A stretch of DNA of 64,000 bases, from the NCBI GenBank assembly GCA_907165065.1, contig OU015543.1, positions 13,705,638-13,769,637 on the forward strand, written 5' to 3'. The translations under genes and the position numbers were made by a program. This document shows positions 1-14,400 of this stretch, piece by piece (the stretch's first letter is position 1; the number at the start of each line of letters is the position of its first letter). The stretch is from Caprimulgus europaeus. Taxonomy: Eukaryota > Chordata > Aves > Caprimulgiformes > Caprimulgidae. The notes beneath the pieces are model-generated. The model saw only the letters and a list, made by a program, of their open reading frames with translations. It had not been told where the DNA came from and did no database searches.

Positions 1-2408
1 AGCAACAAAAGACATGCTTTCTGTGAGCAAAGCAAGGAATGCCTTCCTGTTTTTCCTGTATACCCTAACTGCTGTGTTCTGACCATGACTACCAAAATGC
101 TTCAATGAAAGTTTTAGTACCACACAATGTCTTCAAAGTTTGCAAATGAAAGTGTTCATTGTAGGTACAGAAACCCCTTAAAAAAAAAAAAGGAAGAAAG
201 AAAGAAGTTACACCAAGTAAAAAGTAAGGATTCATTGCAAGTAAGTTACACCGAAGAGGACTAGAAGTTATTATGAATGTATTTACACAATTGTTAAAGT
301 ACACAAATACAGTGGTAATACAAATGAAGTGCTCTGAGACACTGGTTTCCAATACACAGGTTTATATAGACAGTCTATTTTCCGCATGATGGAATTTAAC
401 TATTATGAAGGACAAAAATTGCCCACAAGTGAGTACAATTCTAGAAGTCTGCAGTCAACTTTTAAGTATAATACAACAATCTAATGTTCCAGATACAGAG
501 AGAATAAAGAGGCTGCCTTTGTAAGTCCCTCTAACAGTACATTATTAACCACATATATTTACAAGAAAAGCACAGTGAAGTGTAAAACTGTTCAAATGGT
601 AGTGCACATGCCTAAAATACTGAAGTTTATAGTAACTGAGGAAATAATTCTCTTATGCAAACTTATCCATGGACCAAACTCTTAAGCTTTTCCACTCTAC
701 TCTCCCTAAACACAGGTTTCCCCAGTTAGACCCAAAGTACACACAAGCAAGTAGCTAATGTTGTGAAAACATCCAAAGAAGAGTGACTAATACTTAATAG
801 GTGGACTTCTGAGAAGGGCAAAAAATTTGTAAACACCAAAACAATAAAAATTACTCTTCATAAAACTTTGAAGACCAACAAATCATTTTTTGAAAAAAAT
901 ATTTTCAAGCAGGGAAGAGTTTCTCAAAATACCTAACTGTTCAAACAAAATCTCTGTATATATTTTAATTTCCAACGTGGAACTTCCATTACTTCAGTCA
1001 TACTAGTATAAACAGTACTTCTGATACTATTCCAAGCGCTACGAGGACAGAGTACCTACTTTTATTTTATGAGACTGTGTACAGTAGCAAACAATATGAA
1101 GAACCTCCCATATTCCATAACTAACAGGTGTTAACAATACCTGCAATAGTTTTTTGGGCAACCTAAACATGTTGAGTCATTCATTCCTACCTAATAGTTC
1201 TAAGCATACTTGGGTTTAATACAGTTAAGAATTAAGTATAGTAGGCACCTGAACTGTAAAAATTATCAGGATTTCACAGCAACATTAGCTTGTGTTTTGT
1301 TTGGGGTTTTTTTGTTGTTTTGTTTTTTAATAATTCCTTTTCAAAGTCTTGGCATGAAACAGGCAGCCTGAATCTATTTATTTACTTATTTTTAAACATG
1401 TAGATGCTGAATGAAACATGTAAATTCACTGAAGACTCAGTAACAACATGTATTTTCCACTTGCAATACCCTCCAAGCTAACCAGCCTCAGAGTGCAGGA
1501 AAGAAAATGTTACCAATAAAAACAATGTTTGAAACTATCCATTTACCCAAAGTGAGCAGAGAGACAGGACAAGCTTTCAAACTCTAAATATCTCAAATAC
1601 CAGTCTTTCACTTTGTCCTTCATATTCTTTACAAAAAAAGAATTCCATTATCTCTACTATACTTAGACTCTCCTGCAGGGTATTTAGTTCTCCTCTTTTA
1701 TGAAAAAGAACAAGTATTAAAAATTCCTTTGTGTTACATGGAAAGTTAAATGTTAAGCATGAATGAAGACAGCAAACAGCAAAATAAAATTCTAAGAGTT
1801 TAAAAATTTCATGAGAAAACTGTCTCGGTCAGAATGGGACCATACAAATAAGTAAACAGTTTAAATAAAGTCAGATGGTTTTGATTCATTTACATGTTCC
1901 CTGCCAGACTGATCTTTTTAAACAAGAAATTTCAAGTCATTGTCTTTAGTTTAGGTTTGTTTATATTCTACATTTTTAAATCAGACAAAAGCAAGAGTTC
2001 TTTACAGAGAATTAAGCCAATAATTTTAGCAAAATGATACAAAAAACTTCCTGAAACCAAGTAAAAGATTTATAGTTACAGTAGAATAATAAAAAGGGGG
2101 TAAAGTCTGCCGCCTGTGGAGGGAAAACTGAAATGGCCATCTAGTAACAGGCGGTCAACTCTGTAAACCATCTTTCTTTTCCAGCCCTGTTACCCCAGGG
2201 TCCTCTTAAGGTCATTGGGTTTCTGGCAAAAGCGTCCTGTAATGGCAGCTGCTGGAGTCTGTCCACGTTCCTCCAAGTGCCTTTTAAATCACATGGAGAA
2301 CTCCAGCTGTAATGTTTCCGCTCTAGTTTAGGGTATTTTTGCTAGTAAAGCCATTGGTAACATAGGAGATCAGCCATGCATTATCTGCCCTCCATGGCAA
2401 AATAATTT
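1..2408 (-). other. CSNK1D: Probable CSNK1D 3' UTR and downstream flank
   Basis: AT-rich sequence with no credible ORF lies directly after the exon 9b stop. Minus-strand AATAAA words occur at 1377-1382 and 1071-1076 among others. Which one is used cannot be told from the sequence, and the transcript may extend off the left edge. Confidence 0.6.
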
Positions 2409-2459
2409 TCATCGGTGCACAGCAGACTGGTGAACACTGGTAGTTACCCGAGCAGGAAT
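2409..2459 (-). CDS. CSNK1D: CSNK1D alternative terminal coding exon 9b (415-residue form)
   Basis: Acceptor AG at 2460-2461 is preceded by a T-rich tract. Reads [16 protein letters not shown] then TGA at 2409-2411. This corresponds to the human isoform 1 ending of 16 residues; the first two, the Arg-Val pair and the final Val-His-Arg agree, while the middle differs. Skipping exon 9a produces this 415-residue form. Confidence 0.9.
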   Translation of the reverse strand: MPARVTTSVHQSAVHR

Positions 2460-5400
2460 CTACCAAAGCCAAAAAACAAGACAACATCAGCACATATCCT
2501 TCCAGTTAACACACTAGCGGCTCTCAATGTACTTTCAAATAATTCGTTGCCAAAAGTAAGTGAATTTAAAATTCAATGAGCTATACAATGTTTCGCATAC
2601 AGCTGTAGCTACATGAAGTTCCCAGTATTTTCCTCCTTTATTAGAAGTTAACTTGGAAAATTCACCTTTCTAGCCAGAGGGAGTATTATGAAGAAAAGTA
2701 AACAGAGCATACACATGCACAGAAGAAAGACCAAACCAGATGAAAACACTACCAATGTGTAGAAAAAGACTCAATAAATAATTAAGCTGGGGGGGTCTCA
2801 TTAAGAGGGTAAAAAAAATAATTAATTATTTTCAATGGATTTTAATTCGCCATGGGATATCATGTTAAAAGATACTTCATTAATTTCCTTAGCTTGACCT
2901 ATTTCAGTATCAGTGTAACATTATTTGAATAACACTTGCACTGTGAAAGTGAAAACCAACCACACATCACTGCAATTTAAGAAGTGAGAAATGTTTAAGT
3001 AGCTGAATCAGTATTCAGTATTAATTTCAGTTGTAAACAGATACAAATAGTAAGGCACACAGTAAAGGCCAACCAATGCAGACACAACCATGAGCAGACC
3101 AGAATTTGCATGTCACCCACACACAAGCTTTCAAATGCAAAGCTTTAGGTTTGCCTTTTTAAAAAAACTTTTTTTTTTTTTAAATAAGGTCTGATAATTG
3201 GACTTTAAAGTGTTAAGCTGCCATTTACAGTTGGATCTTTTTAATGTTACAAACTATTTATGAAGCAGCCTGTGCACAGTCAGCCAAGCACACAAAGCAG
3301 GAGGATAAAAGGGAAGGGGAATAGCAGGCATCCTAACCAACTAGATACAGGATTAGTGCAAGCTTAGGAGGCAGCAGACAGAGTTATACAACAGAATTTA
3401 TTAAGAAACGGAAAAATCTCACAGCCTTTTTTTAAAAATAAGAAGCACAGCAAAGAAACTCCTGAAATACTTAAGAAAGCATCCTTCAGCCATCAAGGTT
3501 CAGATTGCAACTGAAACTTGTTATTTTCCTGATGAAACCTGTTATTGCCAAAAGCAGAACAGACTAAAAAGCCAAAAGCTGCACACAGAAAGGCAGAAAC
3601 TTCTACTGCACTAAACAGTGTAAAGGAGTTCTAAATGCCCAAATCCAAGTTTGTACACCTGTGAGATGCTCATGTTCAAACTCCAAGATGTTCATATGTT
3701 CAAACTATTCTCATTAGCATATTAACTTTTTTTTTTTAAACATAGATCTAAGGAGATCTCAGTATTTTTAAAATGACAGCTCATAAGGAATGGAGAAGAA
3801 TATAAAACAGCTGTCGTAGAACATTCCATTCACAAGACAGAGCCTCATTTGGGTAATATAGTCAATTGAGTCTTCATACAAGTATTTTGGTCTTATGATT
3901 CTGAAGCAGATCTGGTTTTAAATGGATGACAGACACACTGCTGCATAAACATCCCTGGAAAGACATTTAATTCTCAAACACCTAAAATTCAGACTTTATT
4001 ATTTTATTTTATTGTTGATGCTCGAATGGTTTTAGGGACTTTTTAAGTCACTATTTTCATCAATTCTGCCTAAGAGTCCAAGTGGAACGGCAGTAGTAAT
4101 TCCACTTTTGGAAGGACATTTACTTTTAAGTTAGAGAAAAATCAATGCTCCATCAAGCACCTGACCAGAAGACACATGTACAACTACAAGATAATGCGAG
4201 GAGAAGAAGCAAAGTCGGATGTTTCCAAAGATTTTTTTCCCCCACCCCATCCAAACTTCCAGCGTCTAATGAGAAGCACTCACCCAGTGCTGCCTTCCAA
4301 CGAAAGGAGACGAGCAGCTACTTGCCATGGTGTTCGAAAGGAATGCTATTCTGAGGTAGGGGAAAAGACAGCAATTTGTAACAGTTCCACTGCCCCAATA
4401 TATAAAGATGTCTAACAAATATCCAACCTAAGCTTGCAGTAGCAAATGTATCTTTTGAGGAGCTCTGATTTTAGACTTCATTTCTATCATATTAAGAGAT
4501 ACGTAAAAGGAACAAATCATTATTCCTCAAAGAAAGCTGACAGGGTCAGAAGAACAATGCAGAGTATGACGCCTATTATGATGGATATATAGAGAAAGAT
4601 TTGCTCACGAGGAGAAGGAAAACGCAGAGGTATTGGAACTGTGTTGCTAAAGCAGCGCAACATTAAGTTGTTCAACGCCAGTGTTGGCTACAGCATTCTA
4701 AAAACTACTCCTGTCAAAGAGACTTCATCACATATTTCTTTGTGCAGCATTCCAATCTTTTCTCCTAACTACGGAGAGAATACCTCTATTACCATTAGGA
4801 ATTGCGCACAGCTTTAACTGTTAGGTGCTGAACATGCTACATTCGGGAAAAGAAACTAAACAACTTACTGTATACTGTGAGCAGTTGGATTGAACCTTCT
4901 GCAAAAGGAAATGAAGGCTACTCACCCATAACTAGACTCTTGAGATGACCACTGCTTTCAGGATGTAGTCTGTGTAACATGGACCAACAGAACTGATTCT
5001 AAGTAGTAATTACTGGAATACTTCATGACCTCCTTTACTACATTTCTTAATGTTTGAAGACTGACTACATAAAGGAGACTTAATGAACAATTCACTCATA
5101 GAGCTTAAGAACAGAAATATCTTTTAACAGCTGGTATGATTTTCTGTCCAGCACAGATCACAACTCTTCACTGCACACAGAACTGTAATTTAGGCTTGCT
5201 TTAGACCAGAATACACCGCCTAGAAATGAACCCTGTTTTGATGCAAAGGTAAAGGGAACAGATGATCTACTTTTAGAATTTGTTTCAGTGGCTAACTGCC
5301 TTCACTTGGACCTCTGTTTTGCTTTTCTTTAAATGTAAGCGCTTTTGATTTTAAGCAATAGGTCCTCCACATATGTTTTCTGCATAAATGTCAGTTCCTG

Positions 5401-8400
5401 CTAAAATCATTGTCTCTGAAATACTACACCAACTAACTCAAGATGATCTCTTACCTTTCAGTCAAACTGGAAGATGCTGACTTGAAACTCTTGCATTGTA
5501 CGATGTTCTCCCAAGCTCAATTTCTATAGCTCTTCCCTGTGTTACTTAGTTTTCCAACAATTTCAGATACTGAGAACTGAGTTAAGCATCATGGTCTACT
5601 ATCTGTCTCACTAATGGCATGAAATAACCTCTCCATTTCTGTTCATTATGGTATCATACACAGATTTGAGAATGAAATTACGTCCTTTCATTATGACATC
5701 ACACTAATCTTTCCAACACTACACCTAAAGCCTCCTCAGTCATTGCTTACCACATATATAGTTCCTGAATATGAGACAATGGGTTCCACTCCTTCATCCT
5801 AATCAGGTGTTGGAGTATTGCAGTAATACACATTTTGTTTGAATAGGCTTTACCCGACTGCTCAACTCTCACTAATGTTTTTCACTGCCAAACATCTCAC
5901 AACTTGCTGGTTTTCAGCTCTTGTATTCACATCCATATAATCAATAAAAGTACTGAATAATATGTGCCATAGAATTTATGTAGTTTCAATAGAAACACTT
6001 AAGTTTCACAAATAGTTTCATGGACATGCTAGCTGTTACTCCAATAAACACTTGTTACCTAGTGTTAGAAAGTGCTAGTCTTCCTAATGAGAATGATTTA
6101 GGTACTGTGTGGACAATACCTTGAGGTGGGGAATATATATGACACCTGTTTTGCTATCCTTACCAATTACCATTTTTCCATGAGTGTTAAATTTCTCCGA
6201 GAAAACCAATTTTTCATAGGATAATTTTGGTTTGTATGATGTACGTTCCCAGCCTTAGGTTTTCAGTTTCAGTCTGAACTGATCAAAACTCATTTTGAAA
6301 AAAAGAAAGATAAAAATGTGGAGTCATCTTTAAGAACTCTACTTAGAGGTAAGCAGCTTTCATTATTTCTTTGAGTAACCTCTGCACATTTCCATTGCCC
6401 GGAGCTTAACAAGCAGTAGCCCTTCCTCCAGGCGATGAGAGGTGGAGATTACAGATGCAGCATTGCCTTACCAAACCATGGCATCCAAATAAACTAACAA
6501 AACTAATTTATCAAGTTATAAATAACAACTCTAACAAATGCAGTTCTTAACATAAGACATCTGTAGATCCGCATAACAAACTTTAAAAGCTGCTTTCTAC
6601 CAGGAGTATGGACTAAGCATTTCCTGAAAAAGGAACAACAGTAGCATATTTACTCAAGACTTACAAAGGAAACTAACACTTGGAATGGGCATGGACAAAC
6701 AGTTGCTGTTCTTTATTGTTCTCCTGGTAAGAAGCGGTATGGATGATTTTCTGTATTCTTACACCTAGTCAATCAAAATTCTCCTTGCCATGCGAGTTGG
6801 ATACCTTAGGTTTTACTGAATAAGAACAAGGTATAAAGATAATGGGAAACTCATGACTTTAATTGGTAATCTGGTTAACATCTAAGGACAAATTTTGATT
6901 ATGGAAGAACTACTTTAATGTTATGAAGATTGTAAGGGCATAAGCTATGAAAACCAGCAACTTGCCATCTTGCCTGCTACGGAGTAAGTGAGAACTGGGA
7001 AAACTAAAAGTGAATTTTCTCTAACAAGCATCAAGGGGAAGTGTTGTAAGGTAAAGTCTAAGTAAATCTCTCTTGCCTTGCAAATCCGAGGCTCGTGGGA
7101 AGCCGTTTATGTTATACTACAGTCATAAACTGTTATTCAATCACCAGTGTATGAGTGGAGACCAGCAGTGGTTCACTGCCTTGAAAAGAACTAAACGAAG
7201 ACAACAGATGATGAATGATTAATTCTAACAAACTCAAGAGAAGATCCTGACTAGGCTGCTACTGAGATTGTAAAGAAGTGATCCCATACTTGGAGCAGAG
7301 CGTTAAAAAGGATGGCTATGGAAATATGCCATTAAGCCAGACTGTACTGTTGGACCACACTACAAACTATACATCTGCATATTTAAAGACTATTCAAAAA
7401 AAACCCCACAGTCCTATGCAAACTCAGAGTATTCCCATTTTACAAGTTATGCAGAACTAAAATATATCTGCAAAGCCACCTGGATCACTTGTACCTTACA
7501 ATGTTTAGAAAAGTGTCACGTGCACACTGAGCTACATGTCAGTAATACAGAAAAAAAAAAAAAAAAGATACACTAACATAGTCAAGTAACATCCTTGTGC
7601 TTATTTCTGTTACTCCCATTAATTATTTATCTAACTGTTAAACAGAGACAAAGCTGAAATTTGCTCAGAATGCCAGAAACAAAACCCTGAGCACACATAC
7701 TTAGCCAGGAAACCATCTTTACATTTGAGTAAACATTCAGGGGGAACTCGGCATCACGGCCTCACAGAACAGCTGAGGTCAGAAGAGACCCCTGGAGATC
7801 ACCTAGTCCAATCCCACTACCCAAAGCACAGTCAACTACAGCAGGCCACTCAGGACAACATCCAACTGGGTTCCGAGTAATTCGGAAGATGGAGACTCCA
7901 CAACCTCTTAGGGCAACCTGTTCCAGTCTTTGCCCATCCTCACAGTAAAAAAGGTTTTTCTTATATCTAAATGGAATTTCTGGTATTTCTATTTGTGCCC
8001 ATTGTCCATTCACTGAATATCACTGAGAAGAGTCTGTCTGCACCTTCTTTACATCCTGCTATCAGGTATTTACGCATATTTACAAGATCCATAACTATGC
8101 ACAGCTCTGCTCTCTTTGTTTGCATACTGTTCATAAGTTTCAGCCAACGTGAAGAATTTCTACTAGCAAGAATTGTAGTTCAGTGAGGAATTTAAGGTAG
8201 CAAAAATTGCCACCAACACAGAAAGCCTCACCTGTTACCTATTCTCACCCAGTCATTTCTGCTCCTGAACTGCTCCTGATCTATTCTGCAAGTACAAACA
8301 TTTTTGCAGCTATGTGGTGAAATAATTCATTCAGCTGAATGAACCAACCCCCCCAAAAAAAATTCCACTTCACTTTTGTTACAGCAGAATTGTTTCACCA

Positions 8401-11400
8401 ACCCAGTTCACCCTCAGTCTTCATTAGATACCCCCCTGCCCTCCATCTAAAAAAAGTTCCCCCTAGCAGCAAGATTTTATACATAAGAACATGTACGATC
8501 CAAAATAATGAATTCTGCCAATTACATGATGAAGACAAAAGGAATGAGTTGTTTTTTTTATCAGTATGCTCCATCAATGCAGAATAAAATGAGTCCACAG
8601 CAAAAATTATGCAGTTAGAACTCCAGCATAGCATTGAGGCATGACAGAAAAACCCCTAGTTGACTGCACCAGTCCTCATCACAGACTGCTCTCCCAGTAA
8701 TGTTTCAGTATGCCTATGGTACGGGTGATTCCAGATCTGTGATTCTGTGATTCCTGATTCTGTAGGAAGACTGAAGGTAAGCTGTACAAAGTCAGACCAC
8801 ACACTACTTAGGACAAGACTATGTGTGAATACCCTGAAAAAAGGAATGTTTCAGCTATACCATAAAGAGTTAAAAATATATTTAAACATTACTTGCCAGT
8901 CTTAAAAAGAAACATTCCTATAATCTCTTTGCTAAGTCACTGTGACCAACGAGGATGAGTTCAGTACGGACTATGCCTATGAATCACTCTACCATTCATC
9001 CTCCTGACATGCCCTTCAAATGAGCCTTATGTGACCTATCCATCATCCACGTATGCGACTTCCTATCTGCTCTGAATGACAGTACTGCGCTACAACATTT
9101 CTTCACTTTTGCACTTTTCTGTCCTTCACCAACAATTTCGTGTCTATTCTGCAACAATATTCTCTGCTCTGATGATTTAGAAACATGACTTGAAACTGCC
9201 TCTAACTTACACTGCTTCCTCATTGAGAAAGATAAAAGAAACTCAATGAGCAAAGGAGGCAAACACTATAATTGTAGGTAAAAATGCTGTATCTCTAGGA
9301 TTTTTCATCATCTCATACACCAATCACTCTGTGTTACTTTGAGTATTGTACGCTCACTTCTGACAAGATAAAAAAATAAAAAAATAAATAAAATTTCACA
9401 GTAGTCTACAGCCACATCACAAACATTCAGTTAAAATGTGAAGTATTTATACAAGTCAACATCATCTGCAAAATCAGTATGAAATCATATCAATTAGCTG
9501 GTATGTTCTTTTGGCAAATTAACTTTATCAAAACACCCGCATTTTTCCATTACATAGAAATCTTTTTTACCTGTGAAGTTGACATGCGAGAGGTATCTTG
9601 TCGGCCTGTTAAGTCAGATGACGAGATATTGACTGGGGCACCGCGATGCAATCTCATACTCACTTTCCTTTCTCGTTCCATACCAGATACTGGCCGAGGA
9701 GAGGTGTTGGCTATGAGAAAAACTGCATTAGATTCTCAATATGAGAAATGGGATTATAGTATGGTCACCGGAAAAATTACACTCCTCCTGTTTGCATATA
9801 AAACTTCCAGAATCAAACAAGAGAAATCAAGGCCTTTGTTCTACATTCACGGAAATCCAAGCAGCAATTGGCAGGTAATGAGTGTATACAATTACCATCC
9901 ATCTATGTAAAAGCAAGGGGGAGAATAAAACAAACAAAAACCCCAAACCTTAACCAGAGACAAATACCACTCAGGTATCCTCATTCTAATTTATAACTTC
10001 TAATGACCAGGAACAAACTGCAAGTTAGTCTACAAGGCACACCTATACAGTTATTTGCTTACTTACCAGCATGTGAAGTTGGGGTAAGAGGAGTAGGAGG
10101 AGCTACATCTTGCGTTCCTCTCAGCCTGCCAGAAGCAGTGGAGGGTAATCCACGCACAGCTGAATTTCGTGTATGTCTCAGTCTTTCCTCTCGTTCTCGC
10201 CTTTCACGTTCAGCATCTTCAGCTGCTCTGCTTGCGCCCTATGGGTCGAGACTTGGGGAATTAGAGCTTACAACTACATATTTGGACAAAAATGCTGAAA
10301 ATAAAGAACTGGGCAACCCGTGAAGTTTGCTAAAGCATTAATTATTTTTGGCAAAATTTCTTGAGAACTTCCATAAACTTTGTTCATACAACTGCTGGCA
10401 TAGTCTTCAAAATGCTAATATACACACATATTGTTATGGCAGCTGGACACCTCCTCAACAGCTGCACATGATCTCTGCTGAAGATCAAGGTGGGAGAAAA
10501 TAATAATTCCACAACCTAGCCTGGTGAGTGCCCTGAAGGAAGTATCTCAGAAGCCTTACACATTTTAAACCCTGTAACTTCAACTTAGTTGTCATTCAAC
10601 CCCCATCTCATGGCTCCTGTATCTCCTGCCTTTCCTAATTTCCTATTTTTTTTTTTCTAGACAATAGAGCTTCCAAGAGGAAAAATGCAAGACAATCTTA
10701 CAGTATCAGTTAAGATACTCAAAACTGACAATGTAGTAAAAAAAAGTTTTAGAAAGCTAGGTCAGCTACTCACAAATTTCAGCATGTTCCAGTCAAACAC
10801 ATAGTCATAAGAGAACCCTTGTCGGTGGAAGAGGTTTCTGAATAATTGCCTTAGATAGGAATAGTCCGGTTTGTCATCAAAACGCAAAGAACGGCAGAAA
10901 TTCAAATACGTGGCAAATTCAGCTGTAATAAAAGAAAGCTTGTTTTTTCCCCTTCAGCTTCACATTTGCTTTTTATAATCCTAAATCACAAAAAAAACCC
11001 CAACCTCCCTGAACCCAACAAATAGGGAATCTCTTAAACATAAGAAAACGAATAATGACCTGATATTAGAAATCTACTGAAGGCAACACTATTGCTCATC
11101 TATCAAGTCAACTCTGAAAAGGAAATTGTCTATCCTAGAGTAGGCAAAGATCTCATTTATCAACAGCAAAGAGGACCCAATATTAAAGAGTTTTTCATAA
11201 CCAACAGCTGACAACTGGAGGGGGAGGACAGGTTTAAAACCACAGCTGAGCAAAGAAAATATTTTTTTTCCCTTTTTCTGCTTTGAATACATTTAAACAC
11301 AATTTCTTGCAGGACATGGAACAGCATTACTTTGTTGTTAAGTCACATAAAGATTCATGTCTGCTATCTCAAAAACCACGCAAAAACTAAGGGACCCACG

Positions 11401-14400
11401 TAAATCATGCTACAATTTTAGATTTGCAATAGATCTTGCAACATGCATGCGAAATACTAGTTACACAGAAAAAAAAAAAAAAAGAATAGTGTTGTGAATT
11501 CAATGCACCAGAGATAATAGCAGTATCAAAATACCAACTTTTGAGTTCAAGTCTTTCTGGTTGAAATAATATATCAATAATGTACATTAAGAAAGAAATT
11601 CCAATGAACAGCACAAGAAAAGTTGATTAGTCTTCCCTGCCTGTTAACCCCAGATAAAAAACACAGTTAATGAATGTAAAAGAACAATTATCAAGTGAGA
11701 CTTGAAACAGACTGAAGACATTAAGTTTTCATACAACCCTAACAAAAAACTATAGTTCTCCTTATTGTATCTGCTGAAGCCAAGAGCGTGGAAAGAACAG
11801 AATCAGAACTCTTCACGAAAGATTAACAATATTATCTGATGGCAGTTAATATTAACAACAAGTTTTAAAACAGATTTAAGTATCATTTTGCAGGGCTCAA
11901 AAATTCCTAGTTATTACTCTGGTGTAAATACCAAATTGAGAAACAGAACAGCTTTGAGGCATGATGCTAGGATACAGGAGGGTTTCTTATGCCTCTCACG
12001 GATGCTGACCATCAACAAGCCAAACTAGACGAACCTGGAATGACAATTCCCAAGTGAAACAACTGCAATAGGCAAGACTTGCATCTGACTATACAATCCA
12101 ATTCATCCAAGAAACAGTACCCATACATATGAAGAAACAGGTAATTTCTCAAAAAGCTATTTGTCCGAGTTACCCATCCAGCATAGACACATGCACACAC
12201 CATACAGTGCAAATCAGATGTACCAAGCTATTCTTTGACTTGAGGGTGCCACAATGATTGTTTACTAATAGTAAAGACAAGGGATAATTAAAAATGGTCT
12301 ACAAAAAAAAAAATAAAATCCCAGTCTTGAAAGCACAGTATTTTTATCACAGACATGCCCAACCATGGAGGAGGTGGGGGGAAGGAGGGAGACTGATAGA
12401 GAGAGAAGTAAAAAAGAATTCGGTGTAAAGAAAAAAGAAATGCCAGTAAAATGTGAACATGTAGGCTTAGTGCCACAAAAGAGTAACTTACAAGGATATC
12501 CTTTACACAAAACCTCAATGGGTGTAGACATTTTCTTTTCACTGATACGTTCATATTTCTGCCTCTTTGTTGCTGCTTTCAGTCCCTGCCAGGGGAGGGA
12601 GCCCAGGTTAAAATACATCAGTACATAGCCCAAGGACTCCAAGTCATCTCTGCGAGATTGCTCTACAACAGCATAAAAAAGTGGACTCATTAGGTTTCAT
12701 TTTCTATTGGAAAAACAAGACTGCAAAAAAACTGTCATAAAAACCTTTAAAAACCAAGAGATAGGCGAGTTACTATGCCCATGATAAACTCATCCAGTAC
12801 AAGAAAAAGCCTATCACCCTTGCAGTTATTTAAAAATGTGCCAATTCCCGAGAATTGCAAACTGACCAAATCCCACCCAATCAAAAGAGGTATGAGGCCA
12901 AGCACGCTGCACTGTTAGTGTCAGAAATGGAGATTGTCTTCTATGCCTCCATAAACATCTACTTGCATAACATCTACTTGCACTAAAATTATGTGTAATG
13001 ATACTTTTAAAGTTTCTATTTACTGCTTTTCCCAGCTCACCAATTCCAAGATGAGTGTTGATGGATGCATAACGGGCAGTTCCTGTCAAGTTTTTATTTT
13101 CACGATACGGAATATGTTGGTGAGTTCGAGCATCTCGGTACTTCTTTGCTAATCCAAAGTCTATAATGTAGACGAGATTGCCTTTCTTGCCCAGGCCCAT
13201 TAAGAAGTTATCTGGCTTCACGTCTCGGTGGATGAAGTTCTTAGAGTGAATATATTCAATTCGACTAATCTAAATACAGAGAGAGGAGAAAAAAAAAAAA
13301 AATTAAAAAAAATCATTGTCAAGAGACTGGGCATACACCTTTTTTCTAATAAAAACACTAGCAACACTGTCTAAATGATAAAAGAGGTGAAGAAACTTTT
13401 TGTTGTAGAATGTAAGATCATTCAAGAGAACATAATTTAGAAGACAATAGATAAACCTTCTCTCTAGCTCTTTCCCTGTTTTGGAAACATTTGTTTCCAA
13501 AAACTTTCTTGGGGGAATTTCCTTGCCTTTGAGCAATGCAACACTTGGTTTGCAAAAAGCACAGGTCCAGTTTTTCACAATCGAATTAAGATTAGCTAAT
13601 CACTTTTGATGGGACACTTTTTATTTTCAGGAACAAAACTAATTTTGAGTCTTTTCCCTAATGATACAGCCTATTCATCTCTAAATTACAGAAATAAGAT
13701 GTAGTTGGTTATGATATCTCAAAAAATGTTAATATCCCAACATATTGCACTATCAAGATCAACAAAGCAGTTTCCTACCATTTGGTCAGCAAGTAATAGG
13801 ACTGTCTTGAGACTAAATTTCCTTGAACAAAAATTGAAGAGATCTTCAAGACTCGGTCCCAACAGCTCCATCACCATTACATTGTAGTCCCCTTCAGCTC
13901 CACACCACTTAATTGTTGGAATACCCACTAGAAAAAAGGAAACACTTCAATCAGTGTAACAATTTGATTTACACAATCTTCAAGGCTCTTAAGATGAATT
14001 CTAAGAGAGTCATTATTGTGAGTGTTTGTATTTACAGTGAAGCTTAATATTTTATGCTACCTTCAGCCATTTCGAAATGAAGAGTTTGGTAATTTCACAG
14101 CAGAATCAGTATAAAATTATAGCAACACAGGTCTACAAATAGCGTTTTTCCTCTTCCCCAGAAACCTTCCAGTCTTCATGCTTAGCTTGCAACTTGAAAG
14201 TATTTAGCGTTTTTGCTGGATTTGAATCTTAAGCATTTTACAAGTATTAATACTCATGTAGTCTCCAAGATGGCAATAAGGAGCAAACTGGAAGTCTGAA
14301 AATAAAGACACTGACAAACCACCAATATTATTGCTGAAGAAGGCCTTAGAAATTAATTTCTTAGTTTCAAAGTGAACAAGATCACTTTAAAATACCACTC

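Larger units (their letters stand above)
2462..9570 (-). other. CSNK1D: CSNK1D introns 8 and 9 region
   Basis: Non-coding apart from exon 9a (4284-4350). Contains the CR1 fragment at 7.75-7.98 kb and an A-tract near 7,550. Nothing else is recognised; the short open frames here are chance. Confidence 0.8.

Noticed and set aside
4145-4415. Plus-strand open frames over CSNK1D exon 9a
   Set aside because: Antisense shadows of the minus-strand coding exon, which has splice sites and a known product ending.
8690-8760. Second CR1 tail (GATTCTGTGATTC words)
   Set aside because: Only a short run of ATTCTGTG-like words without the body of CR1; could be chance, so not annotated.
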